From NCBI RefSeq assembly GCF_000275845.1, contig NW_006766982.1, positions 11,691 through 62,616 of the forward strand: 50,926 nt of DNA, read 5' to 3'. The position numbers and the translations under genes were made by a program. How positions within the stretch are numbered: the stretch's first letter is position 1; the number at the start of each line of letters is the position of its first letter. Shown piece after piece: positions 21,510 through 31,526 of this stretch. Under the pieces are notes generated by a model. It saw only the letters and a program-made list of their open reading frames with translations. It was not told the DNA's origin and searched no databases. The DNA is from Dichomitus squalens LYAD-421 SS1 (Eukaryota; Basidiomycota; Agaricomycetes; Polyporales; Polyporaceae).

Positions 21510-23620
21510 CTGAATGCATGCGTCGCACTGCGTTCAATGTCCATCGCATGATGTGTCGCATGAGAGCGAGACAACGGCTCTCAGGACTGTCTGTCGCGAC
21601 CAAGGACCGCAACGGCGATTAGGTTCGCATTGTCTAGCCCACTAAGGCAACTTCTTTTCCGTATGAGGCCAGGTGAGCATCGGGCTGCGCGTGCCCCGGG
21701 CAGCTGCGGTATGGACGACGTCTCGCGCGCATCGTCGAAACACAGAGATGGGACGAGCACGATCAACGCATGTTGTTCGGACGGTTCGCTCGGGCTTCGA
21801 GCACAGGACGAGGATAAGCTGCCTCCTGCGGGAACAACAACAATAACATCTGACGCGTGATGTCATCTCGCGGCCTGGAGGCTAGCGGGACGACGGTCAG
21901 TGAGAACAGATCCCGCGAACGCCTCGTGCCCTCCTCGTGCACCAGCGTCGCCGGCGTCCTCGACTCCTCGTTCTGTCGGACTCGCTCGCGTGCGCACACG
22001 CGCCGTGGGCGATCTTTCTCAAGCGGCCGATTGCGATCTTCAACGAGGCACGGTTGGACTCTCCTCTCTCCCGGGCTCTCATCTCACCTCGGGACGCGGC
22101 ACCGAGCGGTGCCTGCCAGCGTACGCACGCACTGTCTGTACGTGCAACGCGACACGAGGCTCGCGCTGCCTGTTTCTTCACCTCGACGTCATTGCCCCGC
22201 GAGGATCAGATGGAGGTCCGCGATCTGTTTGGTGAGTACGCGCACGGGTTACGGCAGGTGCTGGACTTAGTGTACGCGGCAGAATGCTGCCATTCTGCCG
22301 CTGCCATTCTGCCAGTGGCAATTGCCATTCTGCCAGCAGGGCTGCACTGGCAAATACTGGCAGATATATTTAGCGCTCATACCAGAAAACGGTCTTAGGG
22401 GTGGTTCCCGCGGGCTTTGCCTGAGTACTCATACGAAAGCCCTGTAAAAGTACTAGTATGTGACGGCTTCCACAGCACAGCGTTCTGTGGGCTCAGGACG
22501 ATGCTGATTGCTCTCACCTTGTTCTTTGGTGAAAGTGTGACCGGCGCTAGAACAATGAGGAACAGCCTACGCCGCTCTTCATGCACTACACCCCTTCAGA
22601 AAGCTTTGAAGCCTCATCTGAGGCTGACTGGTAAGCTGAAAACGTTTTCAGGTACTCCCTAGGGCACTCTGATGAATGTATGTCAAGAGGAACTCACTCC
22701 AGACTCGATGTCTCTCCACTGAGGCGCTTAAATATTTGCCAGTTTCTGCCGACCATGGCAATTGCCATATTTGCCATATCTGCCGGCAGAACATTTCTGC
22801 CATGTACACTAGCTGGACTTGCTGAGGTGGACACCACACACACTCCGTTCCGTCCTCTCCCTGCTCCGCCGTCCCGAAAGGCTGCTTTGGATGCCTCGTG
22901 GCCCCGGACCAAAGCACAGCGCCGGCGTCGGAGACCCTGCCCTATGCCCTCGCCTCCGCAGGTCAGCAGGCATTGTCCCGAGCCCGCAAGATGACGAAGC
23001 CATGCAGGACAGGTCTGCCTTTGCTCTCAGGGCCGTGGACCTGAGTTCTGCATGTCAGCGCACTTCATCGATAACGTTGGTCGGCGACTTGCCAGTGGCC
23101 TCCCAGCGGCCTTCTAAGCATCGCCGCGTCGGAGGCTCCGATCCGCGAGGACTACGTCATGTCTCTTCTGAGTTCCGGAGCGAGGCGTGGCCATGGGAGA
23201 CGTGCGTCTTGACGTCGCGTGCTCTCTTGTGATCACACGAGGCGAAGCCTGTATGTGGTGGTAGCGCGTGTGTGGCCATGCCGGCGAACATAGCAGGTCC
23301 GTCGCGGCACTCAGTTTCGCTACACTTGTGGTGCTGCGGGACGCGTGCGAGGACACCACGTCCGTACCGGCAGCCTTCGTTAGGGAGAGCAGCCCGTGTG
23401 TTGCGAAGTACTGTGCTGCTCCCCCAGCACAAGTTATCGATATGATGATGGCTGACAACATCGGAGGATTGCTTATGCCGCATTCCTGACCACCGTTCCG
23501 CTGTTCACCACGCTTGCCCGAGGGGATACTACTGCAAGTGGTGTCCCATGGCACAAGAGGGCTCGTCTCCGCGCCCCGCGGGGCGCGGGACGGGGCTGGA
23601 GGTTGTATACGTGAACGGAT
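21510..23620 (-). repeat. Right copy of the large inverted repeat, interrupted by a hAT-type element
   Basis: The minus strand of this block matches 16540-17915. Recognisable anchors include the 20-mer complement at 21968-21987, CGTCGGAGGCTCCGATCCGC near 23125-23145, and CGTCGCGTGCTCTCTTGTGA near 23212-23231. It is longer than the left copy mainly because of the 544-bp insertion at 22268-22811, plus smaller insertions near 22920-23060. In-frame similarity to the left copy is seen in NEESRTPATLVHEEGTRR and RPRDDITRQMLLLLFPQE. Boundaries are approximate. Confidence 0.7.
22268..22811. mobile_element. 544-bp nonautonomous hAT-type element with 8-bp target duplication
   Basis: The element starts TAGTGTAC and ends GTACACTA, perfect 8-bp termini that extend into imperfect inverted repeats of about 90 bp rich in GGCAGAATG and TGGCAATTGCCAT. 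Examples are CTGGCAGATATATTTAGCGC at about 22357 against GCGCTTAAATATTTGCCAG at about 22730. The flanks are an identical 8-mer, GCTGGACT, at 22260-22267 and 22812-22819. An 8-bp duplication with a TAGTG terminus fits the hAT superfamily. There is no transposase frame, so it is a MITE-like derivative. It sits inside the right copy of the inverted repeat and is absent from the left copy, so it inserted after those copies arose. Confidence 0.85.
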
Positions 23621-24542
23621 AGAGCGTGGTTAATCGCCGCTGAAGCCTCGAGCCCAGTGGTATTCGAAGAAACCGGCATAGGCGGGGAAGAGTCTTCCTT
23701 GGCCTCAGAGTGCGTGACGGAGAAGAAGACATCGGTACACTCTGCTCCCGCTGACGCTAGAGCATGACCTGGATATCGCGCGAGGCGGTGGGCAAAGGTT
23801 ATGGTGGTGCTCGGTGACTGCTGGGTCCTGGCTGACAAAACGCCGTGTCTTCCGCGCGGGCGATGAGAACCGTCGCCTACGAGGTGGTAGAGTTTCCACC
23901 TCCTTGTGTGGAACGCCATCTGACTTCTGACCTCCGCGATAGGCGCACTAGAAGACAGTCGTTGAGGAAGCTCATTGAACGGCACAGCATTTGCTTGATC
24001 ACCGCGCAAAGGATCCTGCGCTGACAGGACCTGCCAGAACGACAGGCATGCCAACGCGATGTATGGACAGTACTGCCCGGCTGCAAACTTGGTTGGAATG
24101 CTGCACGCTCCTCTGGCGATGTACCAGCGCGAATCCGCATTGTCATTCCTTGGCTGCTACCGCCGTGATGGAAGGGAACTCGGATGGTCGCTAAGCTACG
24201 TGAAGCCTCACGTCGTCGGTGAATTCGTCGTTGAACACACAATAATTCGACATAAGGAGGGTACGGTTCTGAGTATACGAATGACTACTTCTGGAACAGA
24301 GACTCAAGTCGCGCGGCGATGGGCCACAAGATTTGGCGTCTCTGCCCTATGTAAGACATATATTGGTATTGTACGTCGGAACTGTCTGTTCTCACTCCTT
24401 GTCTACGCATATTTTGGCCATGGACGAGGGTCGGTCAGATTGAAATCAGTATCCCCCTGTAAGCGATTGAACACACCTCGCCCGCACGATACCGGGTAGG
24501 GATGCGTTGGGTAAGCCAGCTCGTGGATTGGATACTGGTACG
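23621..24542. other. Gene-poor region between the repeat and the zinc-knuckle gene
   Basis: Open frames exist on both strands (minus 23473-24054, plus 24059-24499), but neither matches a known family nor has a convincing exon structure. This may be continuation of repeat-derived DNA. Confidence 0.35.
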
Positions 24543-25414
24543 TCATGAGCGTGAGGTGCTGCGATGCACCCATTGAATATGATGCTCACGAGTAAGTGTA
24601 GAGAGCGAAGTTAGGGCATTCTCTAATTCTTCGTCTTCGATCTCCGGCTTTGCAGCTTGGGGCTTTTTGGACTGAGTGATGGGCTCCGACCCCTCTACAG
24701 GCATATCTTCCACTGAACAAGGGGCAGAGCCGTGCCATTGTCTTTCACAACTCTGAGGTGCATGCCAGTATAAGCGTACGGGAGGAACTTAGGCGAAAAC
24801 GTACGGGACACTGAGAACGCGCTCCCCCCGGGTCAGTAGCATGAATCGACGCGGATAATTGGTTCGACTCCTTTAAGGACTTCATGGCGTGGTGGTTTCC
24901 ATCGTTCACATCAGTCGCGACTGATGGGGTGCACACACAACCAGTCCTACGCACCAGTACTGGTTCGTTCACACATTCGAAAAGCGTATGCCCCAGGCGA
25001 AGGCACCATTGGCAGCGCAAACGACGGTATCCCTTGGGCTTGGTACATTCCCAGTGTCCGTGTCCCGACTCTTCGCAGTTCTTGCATATCCAGCTCTGCG
25101 TTGTGTCAACATCCACCGAGCAATATTGGGGGCCTTCACAACGACATACCTCGCGGCTGGTGCAAACGTTGCTGATATGACCTTTTTGGCCACATCCTCC
25201 ACAGGTTCGGTCCTGAAAACGCTTGGGGCAGGCCTTCGACTCGTGGCCAGGCTCGCGACATTGGAAGCACACACGGTGTACAAGGGTGCACTCCGAAGGC
25301 AAGTGTTCGACTATGAACGGTATGAGCATAGCTATCCGACAACATCACAAATATCAGTAACTTACAGCTGCCACACTTGAGACAGCGTGTAGAGGTTCTG
25401 TTGTTGCGCGACAT
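24543..25414 (-). CDS. CCHC zinc-knuckle protein with six knuckles (Gis2/CNBP-like)
   Basis: Five exons (25366-25414, 25150-25310, 24961-25095, 24805-24879, 24543-24752) give 209 aa. The CX2CX4HX4C knuckles are CLKCGSFEHLPSEC, CFQCREPGHESKAC, CGGCGQKGHISNVC, CKNCEESGHGHWEC, CQWCLRLGHTLFEC and CPSCERQWHGSAPC. The first and last are split by introns and become perfect only after splicing, which confirms those junctions. The C-terminus is acidic (PEIEDEELENALTSL). Such proteins bind single-stranded nucleic acid, often mRNA. The third intron (24880-24960, 81 nt) is frame-neutral; I accept it because the related gene at 31527 has an intron in the same place. The stop is uncertain: a further splice near 24590 is possible. 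A relic copy lies at 28239-28475. Confidence 0.8.
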
Positions 25415-26935
25415 ACTGGAACGATGCTACAGAGAGGGAAAGAGGCAGCGCCAGAAGGATCAAACTCAATTTCGCGGATGACGTACTCCTCTCACGGTCG
25501 ATATAGCAGCGTGTCAGAAAAAGCGCTCCCCGAGTAATCACGCAAGGTTCAATATTTGTGGCACGAGCATCGGCCAGGCTTGCCATAATAACTTCACTGT
25601 GAGTGTTTCAGTATACTCACCTCGTCCACACGGAGCCCGCTAGCGGCGTGTTCCGTGAGCCAGCTGGTAAATTTAGTACTGTCGGTACGAAGTAGACGTG
25701 ACGATCATGCGCACCCTTGAGCTTGGAGAGCGATATCAGTGCATTGTCAGAATCCTGGTCATTCTCCGTGGGAAATCATGGTGTCCTGAACTCCAGGGCT
25801 GACATAGATTGTGGCTTTCCAGATTGAGTGACGGGCTCGAAGCTGACGTTTTTGGGGAAATGAACTACGAACTAGGTGAGCCAATAGAGTCCTTTCGCAG
25901 GCGATTTGAAACCAGTGGAGTAGTTCACGGTGTAACCATACTGGAAAACTGACGTTCTGTCTCTTCCAATATCCATAGGCGCGTTGGTCGTGAAAGCTTT
26001 TGCCACGAAATCGGTCCTGAAAGTTAGAGAAGCTTTGAGCTCGTGTCAGCCTTAGGGGTCCCGGTCTCGCACGAAGGGAGTCGTGATCCCACATTACGCG
26101 ATTTCCGTCGAACATCCCGTCAATGGGACCTTGAGAATCACATGTGGAGCACCTGTGGCATCTCAAGGTAGGCTACCGCTTACTATGTAGTCATCATTGA
26201 ACGACGACAGCCTCAGTGCGATCGTCACAGACACTGACTAAGTACCATCAGTATATTCGAAGGTCTTCCTATGGTTGAACGCCGTACTGTTCCGTGAAAC
26301 CATTGAAAGACAACGGTAACGCCCGGCTACATGTTTACCCGACCACGAGTAAAGCGCGTGAGATGAAAGCGGCAGCGGAGTTACCCGTGAAGACAAGCAC
26401 AGCGAGTCCCAATCGCGGCGCTACGGGACATGGACGAGTCATATCGTACTTAGGTTCAAGATGCCAAGTCGCAGCAGCTACCATTGCACGCATTAGGTCA
26501 GTCAGGCCTATTTGAGCCTCTTGAAACTGAAGGTGGTTCCGACGCCGGCAGGGGGGGCCACGCAATCTTGCTCGGGTGAGTTTCATGCTGATGCATCTGG
26601 ATGCTGTGACGGAATGCTTACCCATTCGAACCGGGATTTAGGCTCAAGGTAAAGTCGTCTATGCAAGCTGCGGGAAGCGTCAAGGAACCTGTGGAGTCCT
26701 GCTGAAACACGTATATCCCGGTAACTCCGGTAAGGGCTTACGCATTGGTTTCGCCGATTCGCCACAACGTCAGGAGGCGGCAGTATTGAAGGCGAACGCG
26801 GAATGGACCAGGTCGCCAACCAAAAAAAAGAGCTGGTCGCTGGGTGTGGTAGGGTATACGTATAAATACGACGTAGGCCGCGGGGAGCAGGATAGGCATA
26901 CTCAACAACATACCATCGACAGCTCAGACCACACA
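25415..26935. other. Intergenic region upstream of the SDR gene, with one hypothetical ORF
   Basis: A minus-strand frame at 25759-26166 (135 codons) begins MRCHRCSTCDSQGPIDG and contains DQRAYGYWKRQNVSFPVWLH. Its composition is protein-like, but no family was recognised, and it could be a lone exon or relic. Otherwise there is the 5' flank of the zinc-knuckle gene and the SDR promoter. Confidence 0.35.
26861..26868 (+). promoter_or_regulatory. TATA box of the SDR gene
   Basis: TATAAATA lies 68 bp before the ATG at 26936, close to the position where yeast and fungal TATA boxes act. It is the only good match between the upstream frame and the gene. Confidence 0.55.
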
Positions 26936-27970
26936 ATGACTATCTGGCTCAGTATGTTTTGCAGTACATCTTCGACACTGAACGTTGTCTTGACATGATT
27001 CACAGTCACTGGCGCGTCCACCGGCCTTGGTCGCGCACTCACCGAGATCGTCCTTGAGAACGGCGACACTGCGATTGCGACCGCCCGCCGTCCCGAAACC
27101 TTGTCCGACCTCATCGCCAAGTATCCCGCCAGTCGTCTCTTGACCCTCAAACTGGACGTCAGCAGACCGCAAGAGATTGTCGACGTCTTCAATGCCGCTA
27201 AGGAGAAGTTCGGCCGCATTGACGTCGTCGCGAATAATGCTGGACGAGGCGCGTTTGGAGAAGTCGAGGCCATAGATGATGCAGATGCGCGCGACGTGAT
27301 GGAGATCAACTTTTGGGCAGCAGCGAACGTCTCGCGCGAGGCCGTGAAGTTCTTCCGCGAGGTCAACCCAGCGGGAGTAGGCGGAAGGCTTCTCCAGGTG
27401 GGTTCTGCCGGAGGATTGCAAGGCTTTGGAGCAATGGCGTACTATTCAGCGAGCAAGTTCGGTATGTCCTCATCACATCATTGCACTGTTGCGAATCCAG
27501 TGGCGCTGACGGCTTTACATGCTTCATTGCTAGCATTGGAGGGATTTAGCGAAGGGCTCGCGAGCGAAATCGATCCCGCATGGAACATCAAGGTAAGATT
27601 TGTACGCGAATGCGTCTGTGGTGACTGGGACTTAACTTGTCATCGGTGATGATAGATAACGATCATCGAGCCAGGAGGTTTCGACACTCCAGGCATCGGG
27701 AAGACAGCGTGGGCACCCGCTCATCCCGCATACAGTAAGAAGGAGCTTCCCGGAAATTTCTTTAGGAGCATCTTGAAGGAGTTACGGCCCCAAGGCGATC
27801 CGCGGAAGGGGATGGAGGTCGTGTACAAGCTCGCGACCCTGGAGGATCCCCCTCTCCACTTCCCACTTGGCAAGGATGCAGTGGATTTAGTGAGAAAGAA
27901 GACTGCGACGCTATTGGCAGATACGGAGAAATACGAGTCGTGGAACGAGGGGTTGGAAAAGAGCGCGTAA
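26936..27970 (+). CDS. Short-chain dehydrogenase/reductase (classical SDR)
   Basis: Four exons (26936-26951, 27006-27461, 27534-27592, 27656-27970) give 281 aa. The first exon is only 16 nt; splicing joins MTIWL to ITGASTGLGRALTEI. That creates the TGxxxGxG nucleotide-binding motif, followed by ATARRPETL, which suggests NADP preference. Other landmarks are LDVSRPQEI, NNAGRGAFGE, the catalytic Ser in VGSAGGLQG and the YSASK active-site Tyr/Lys. The third exon gives ALEGFSEGLASEIDP. IIEPGGFDTPG follows. The Rossmann-fold oxidoreductase would act on a carbonyl or alcohol substrate that cannot be deduced from sequence. No biosynthetic partners lie nearby. A TATAAATA box is 68 bp upstream. Confidence 0.95.
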
Positions 27971-28238
27971 TTCGAACTGGCCTACAGTGTGGGATTTGTA
28001 GATTCGGAGGAGATCAAGTACTGGAACAACTTAGACGAGGTTATGGCGGCTTGACCCGAGGCGAGGCGTGATAAGCAGCGCCTGAGAGCTTGGCCGAGCC
28101 GAGCCGAGCCACGCCCGGCCAAAGAACAGGGAACAGAGTTATGCCACAGTCGCTCGCGAGTCCTGGGGATGTCTGAGCATGCGCATTCAAAGCATGAGGA
28201 GAAATTGATACAGGACATTGAGAGCAGGGACCCCCAAT

Positions 28239-28475
28239 TCAGGGAGGCACAAATGTTTGTTTGCTTCTTCGATACGTCCCGCATCCTTGAGTGGCGTTGT
28301 GCTCTTCAGCATTTTCATCAATCACGATTGATGGAGTGCACATATATTTGATCCTACGCACCGGTATTGGTCCACTTTCACACTCGAATGCTCCGTTGAC
28401 AGCACTAGTGGCAGTGCGTGCGAGATTTGTGTACGTGCGTTGGATCCTGATTTGGGCTGTTACTTGCTCGCTCAC
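28239..28475 (-). pseudogene. Relic of the zinc-knuckle gene
   Basis: The minus-strand frame contains FECESGPIPVRRIKYMCTPS, which aligns with FECVNEPVLVRRTGCVCTPS of the gene at 24543-25414. On the DNA, ATTGATGGAGTGCACA and TCCTACGCACCGGTATTGGT match the corresponding stretch near 24920-24965. Only about 200 bp is recognisable, and no intact CCHC knuckle survives. It is a diverged partial duplicate in the same orientation, lying between the two intact zinc-knuckle loci. Confidence 0.6.
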
Positions 28476-28833
28476 TATGGCTCCTGCTCTTGGAATTCGA
28501 GCGGTATATTTCTAGAAGCAGCCTGTGTTGAAGGTGGCAGCAAGTCTTCGCGATCTCATTTGTAGTACACGTGGTGACGCGTTGAGGGCGGGCCCGGGCC
28601 CGGCCGATGAGCTCAGGGATTTTACTCGTCTCTGGACGCTGATGCAGAACAGGACCTCACATTACCGCGGCCAGGACCGCCCAGAAGGCCCTACCCTATC
28701 AACAGTCTGAGTCGAAGGAATATCATGGTGAGGCATCACTACAAACATATTCAAACCGAACAAGCGGCGACAATATCCGCTGAGATACGCAAGTCGTATC
28801 ATGACTCGTCCCTGATGAGAGAAGTTAGCTCTA
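28476..28833. other. Short intergenic stretch 3' of the GTPase gene
   Basis: No coding frame, RNA gene or repeat was recognised here. Confidence 0.45.
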
Positions 28834-29762
28834 CTACAAGTCGGATAGCCGGGACACTAACCTACGCCGACTGTTCTGCACGCGAATGAAGAGCCAGTCA
28901 ATCGCTGCCCGAACACCAGTCCTATGAACGAACATACATTCAGATAATACTGTCAGCGCATATGCCAACCGACGCACCCTTCAAGCGCAGACACGCCCAT
29001 TACGTCCAAGCTCGCGATCCGCTCCGAGCGATGCTGCGAGTCTATCTCCTCTCCAAAACTCCTCCGCGCGCTCTCCGCCTTTCGCCTATGCCATTCCTCG
29101 TAGTCATTGCGGATCTCTTCGACGGACAAGCTTTGCGGACTGTCCTGCTTGTTCGCAAGCAGTAGAAGGGGAACACCAAGGATCTGAGGCGCGGAAAGGA
29201 CGGAGTCTAAGTTCCTCTCCCGCTATCAGTATGTGGAGAGCAGATGGAAGGATACGCTCACATACCAAACACTTCCCAGCCTTCACTCAGGCGTTCGCGG
29301 TCCTCTGCATCAATCACGAACACGACGGCATGGCAGTCATCGTAGTAGCGATGCCAAATAGAGCGTATTCCGCGCTGTCCTCCCAAGTCCCAGAATTTCA
29401 GGATCGTTGACGGGAGAGTAATTTTGCCCACTGTACGAGACATGAATGAATCAGGGGAGTGTCCAGAAAGGTTCATTCAGGATACACACTGTTTTGTCCT
29501 ACTGTGGGTGCGATCTTGTCTGGGGACAAACCGGGGGTGTCATTGTATAGTGTCTTGATCTTCTCAAGTAACGTCTGCGCGCGAGTATAGATTGAACACG
29601 CCAGAACAGTGGGATACACTAACCGTCTTTCCCGCCCCGTCCAGCCCGAGGATGATGACCGAAAACTCTTCCTTCCTGAAAAATGAGGAGATAGCTGCAA
29701 TAGAATGACGCAAGTGCATACCTCGTAAGATATTCGTGAAACCCCTTCAGCAGATGATACAT
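28834..29762 (-). CDS. ARL3: ARF-related small GTPase (ARFRP1 / yeast Arl3 type)
   Basis: Six exons (29722-29762, 29624-29675, 29490-29574, 29266-29430, 28978-29206, 28834-28921) give 219 aa. The N-terminus MYHLLKGFHEYLTRKEEFSV is close to ARFRP1/Arl3, whose N-terminal Met-Tyr is acetylated for Golgi targeting instead of myristoylated. The P-loop is GLDGAGKT, split from TLLEKIKTLY by an intron; switch II is WDLGGQ; the guanine-specificity loop is LLANKQD; the end has VSALEGTGVRAAIDWLF. In yeast, Arl3 recruits Arl1 and golgins at the trans-Golgi. A charged insertion of about 30 residues follows EEIRNDYEEWHRRKAES. It shares a 160-bp divergent promoter with the V-ATPase gene, another endomembrane function. 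Confidence 0.93.
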
Positions 29763-29921
29763 GGCGAAGACCGAGCAGTCAAGCAGCGCGCCGGAGAGGG
29801 ATCGCAAGCGCCTGTATGACGTGCCGGCGCCTGTGAACAAATACAGTCAAATAACGGTGTCGGGGCTGAGTTGGTCGTCACAGTCAACGTCGAGCCGCGC
29901 ATTCAGTACCAGCCCGCCACG
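29763..29921. promoter_or_regulatory. Compact divergent promoter for ARL3 and VMA16
   Basis: Only 159 bp separate the two start codons, which point away from each other. No TATA box was seen. Both genes serve Golgi/vacuole function, so shared regulation is plausible but unproven. Confidence 0.5.
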
Positions 29922-30899
29922 ATGGGCTTGTATTCATCCTACTACACCTATGGACTACCTACCTTCGTTGCTTTAGTTGTCGCACTCTATCTGCTGTTTA
30001 CTGGCAAGTCAGCCCTCCGGTGCAACCCGCATTTGGGCTCGAATGACGCTAATTGGTGGATGGGCTGGTCTAGGTTCTGGGGAGGCATTCAACGTTGGCC
30101 AGTTCCTTGAGGAGACGAGCCCGTATGCTTGGGCATCCACCGGCATCGGCTTGTGCATAGGGTTGAGTGTGCTGGGCGCGGGATGGTGCGTGTTCACGGC
30201 TTCGCTCGTAGTGGCATGCTTACCTCCTTGTCTTTCGGTAGGGGTATCTTCATCACCGGTGCTTCAATCCTCGGTGGAGGTGTACGTGCGCCTCGTATCA
30301 GGACAAAGAACTTGATCAGGTTTGTTGCTATATTACATGTCTAGTGCTTCTGCCAACATGTTGTAGTATTATATTCTGCGAGGTCGTGGCTATCTACGGT
30401 GTAGTGAGTATGCCTTTCTGCTCTTCGGTTCCGATTCTGACCGTCAAGCTAGATCATTGGCATCGTCTATTCTGCTCGCGTCACAGCTGTTCAAGACACG
30501 CTCCTCTACACGCGTGAAAATTACTTCACAGGTGCGTGCCGCACAATCAGGACATAGCGTTTACGGGCCTCTTAACGTGTGTCCCCCAGGATACGCGCTG
30601 TTCTGGGGAGGTCTCACAGTCGGCGCGTGCAACTTGTTGTGCGGTGTCTCCGTCGGTATCGCGGGTTCCACCGCTGCTCTAGCAGACGCTGCGGACCCCG
30701 ATCTCTTCGTGAAGATCCTCATTGTGGAAGTCTTTGGCAGTATCATGGGTCTCTTTGGTCTTATTGGTATGTGCTCCGTCACTTCTCGAAGGATTGTATG
30801 CTAATCTGGAGTGCAGTTGGGCTCCTCATGATTGCCCAGGCCGGCGAGTTTGCTGCTGCTGCTGCTCCTTCTGCGATTGCATCACCATTTGTACACTGA
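29922..30899 (+). CDS. VMA16: V-type ATPase proteolipid subunit c''
   Basis: Seven exons (29922-30003, 30074-30185, 30242-30319, 30367-30403, 30453-30531, 30590-30766, 30817-30899) give 215 aa, the usual length of Vma16. It is a ring subunit of the membrane V0 sector that carries protons into vacuole and Golgi. The first helix is [20 protein letters not shown]. The signature [20 protein letters not shown] follows, then [20 protein letters not shown]. The proton-carrying Glu is in the [13 protein letters not shown] helix, split across an intron. Later helices include [20 protein letters not shown] and [20 protein letters not shown]. The first intron has a GC donor (GCAAGT) instead of GT. The gene diverges from ARL3. 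Confidence 0.95.
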
Positions 30900-30977
30900 G
30901 CACGGTAATTCCTATGTACGCAGTTCTAGTAATACCCCGCTTTGTGCAATGTAGGTGTGAGGCTTCCGAATGGGCAT

Positions 30978-31019
30978 GCTGCCTGGGTCGTCGGAAGTAC
31001 TTCCGACCACTCAGGCAGC
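30978..31019. repeat. 42-bp near-perfect palindrome downstream of VMA16
   Basis: The core GTCGGAAGTACTTCCGAC is a perfect palindrome, and the arms extend to GCTGCCTG and CAGGCAGC with two mismatched pairs. It is 79 bp past the VMA16 stop codon, so in the transcript it could form a hairpin of up to 21 bp in the 3' UTR. It could also be a transposon footprint. Confidence 0.75.
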
Positions 31020-31526
31020 TATGTGAACCTTCCCGCCTTACGCTTCCGTGCGATCTTGCGATCCTGCTAGTGTAATAGGGAGTGCCATTACGAGGCCCCA
31101 CTTCTTGCAAGGCGCAACTCTATTAATCATGACAGATCCTTGCATATGCTATGGGTTTCGACGCCGATCCGTGTACAATGCGTGAACTTGCGGGAATGGG
31201 GTTGAGCGACTACTCGTCTCTAGACGAAGCATTTTCGCTTCTGCCCAGCAAACTGAGCTCGGAGCACTATCACTCAAGGCTACGTCTCTCCCGGTAGCTA
31301 CTCTCCCAGTGCGCCCACGAGACGAGCTGGAGCATGAATGCATGAACTCGGACGCGATCAGGGAACTGGTGCTGCCGAAAATCAAACAAGGTAATCGCCG
31401 TACCGGGCTCAGAAACTACCGCAGCAACACGTTTGGATGACGCCCACATAGCCGTCGCTCCCGGTTCGTTTGAACAACACGGTTGACCCTCCCACCCGTC
31501 GTTCCTAAACTGGCTACCGCTGCAGA
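31020..31526. other. Intergenic stretch upstream of the zinc-knuckle/J gene
   Basis: Two short protein-like frames occur on the plus strand: one from about 31149 containing MRELAGMGLSDYSSLDEAF, and one around 31310-31390 with RPRDELEHECMNSDAIREL. They cannot be joined into a convincing gene, and no family was recognised. They may be remnants of a lost gene. Confidence 0.3.

Noticed and set aside
28094..28112. GAGCC triplet repeat and TTGGCCG...CGGCCAA pairing near 28090-28125
   Set aside because: Too short and simple to call an element; no target duplication.
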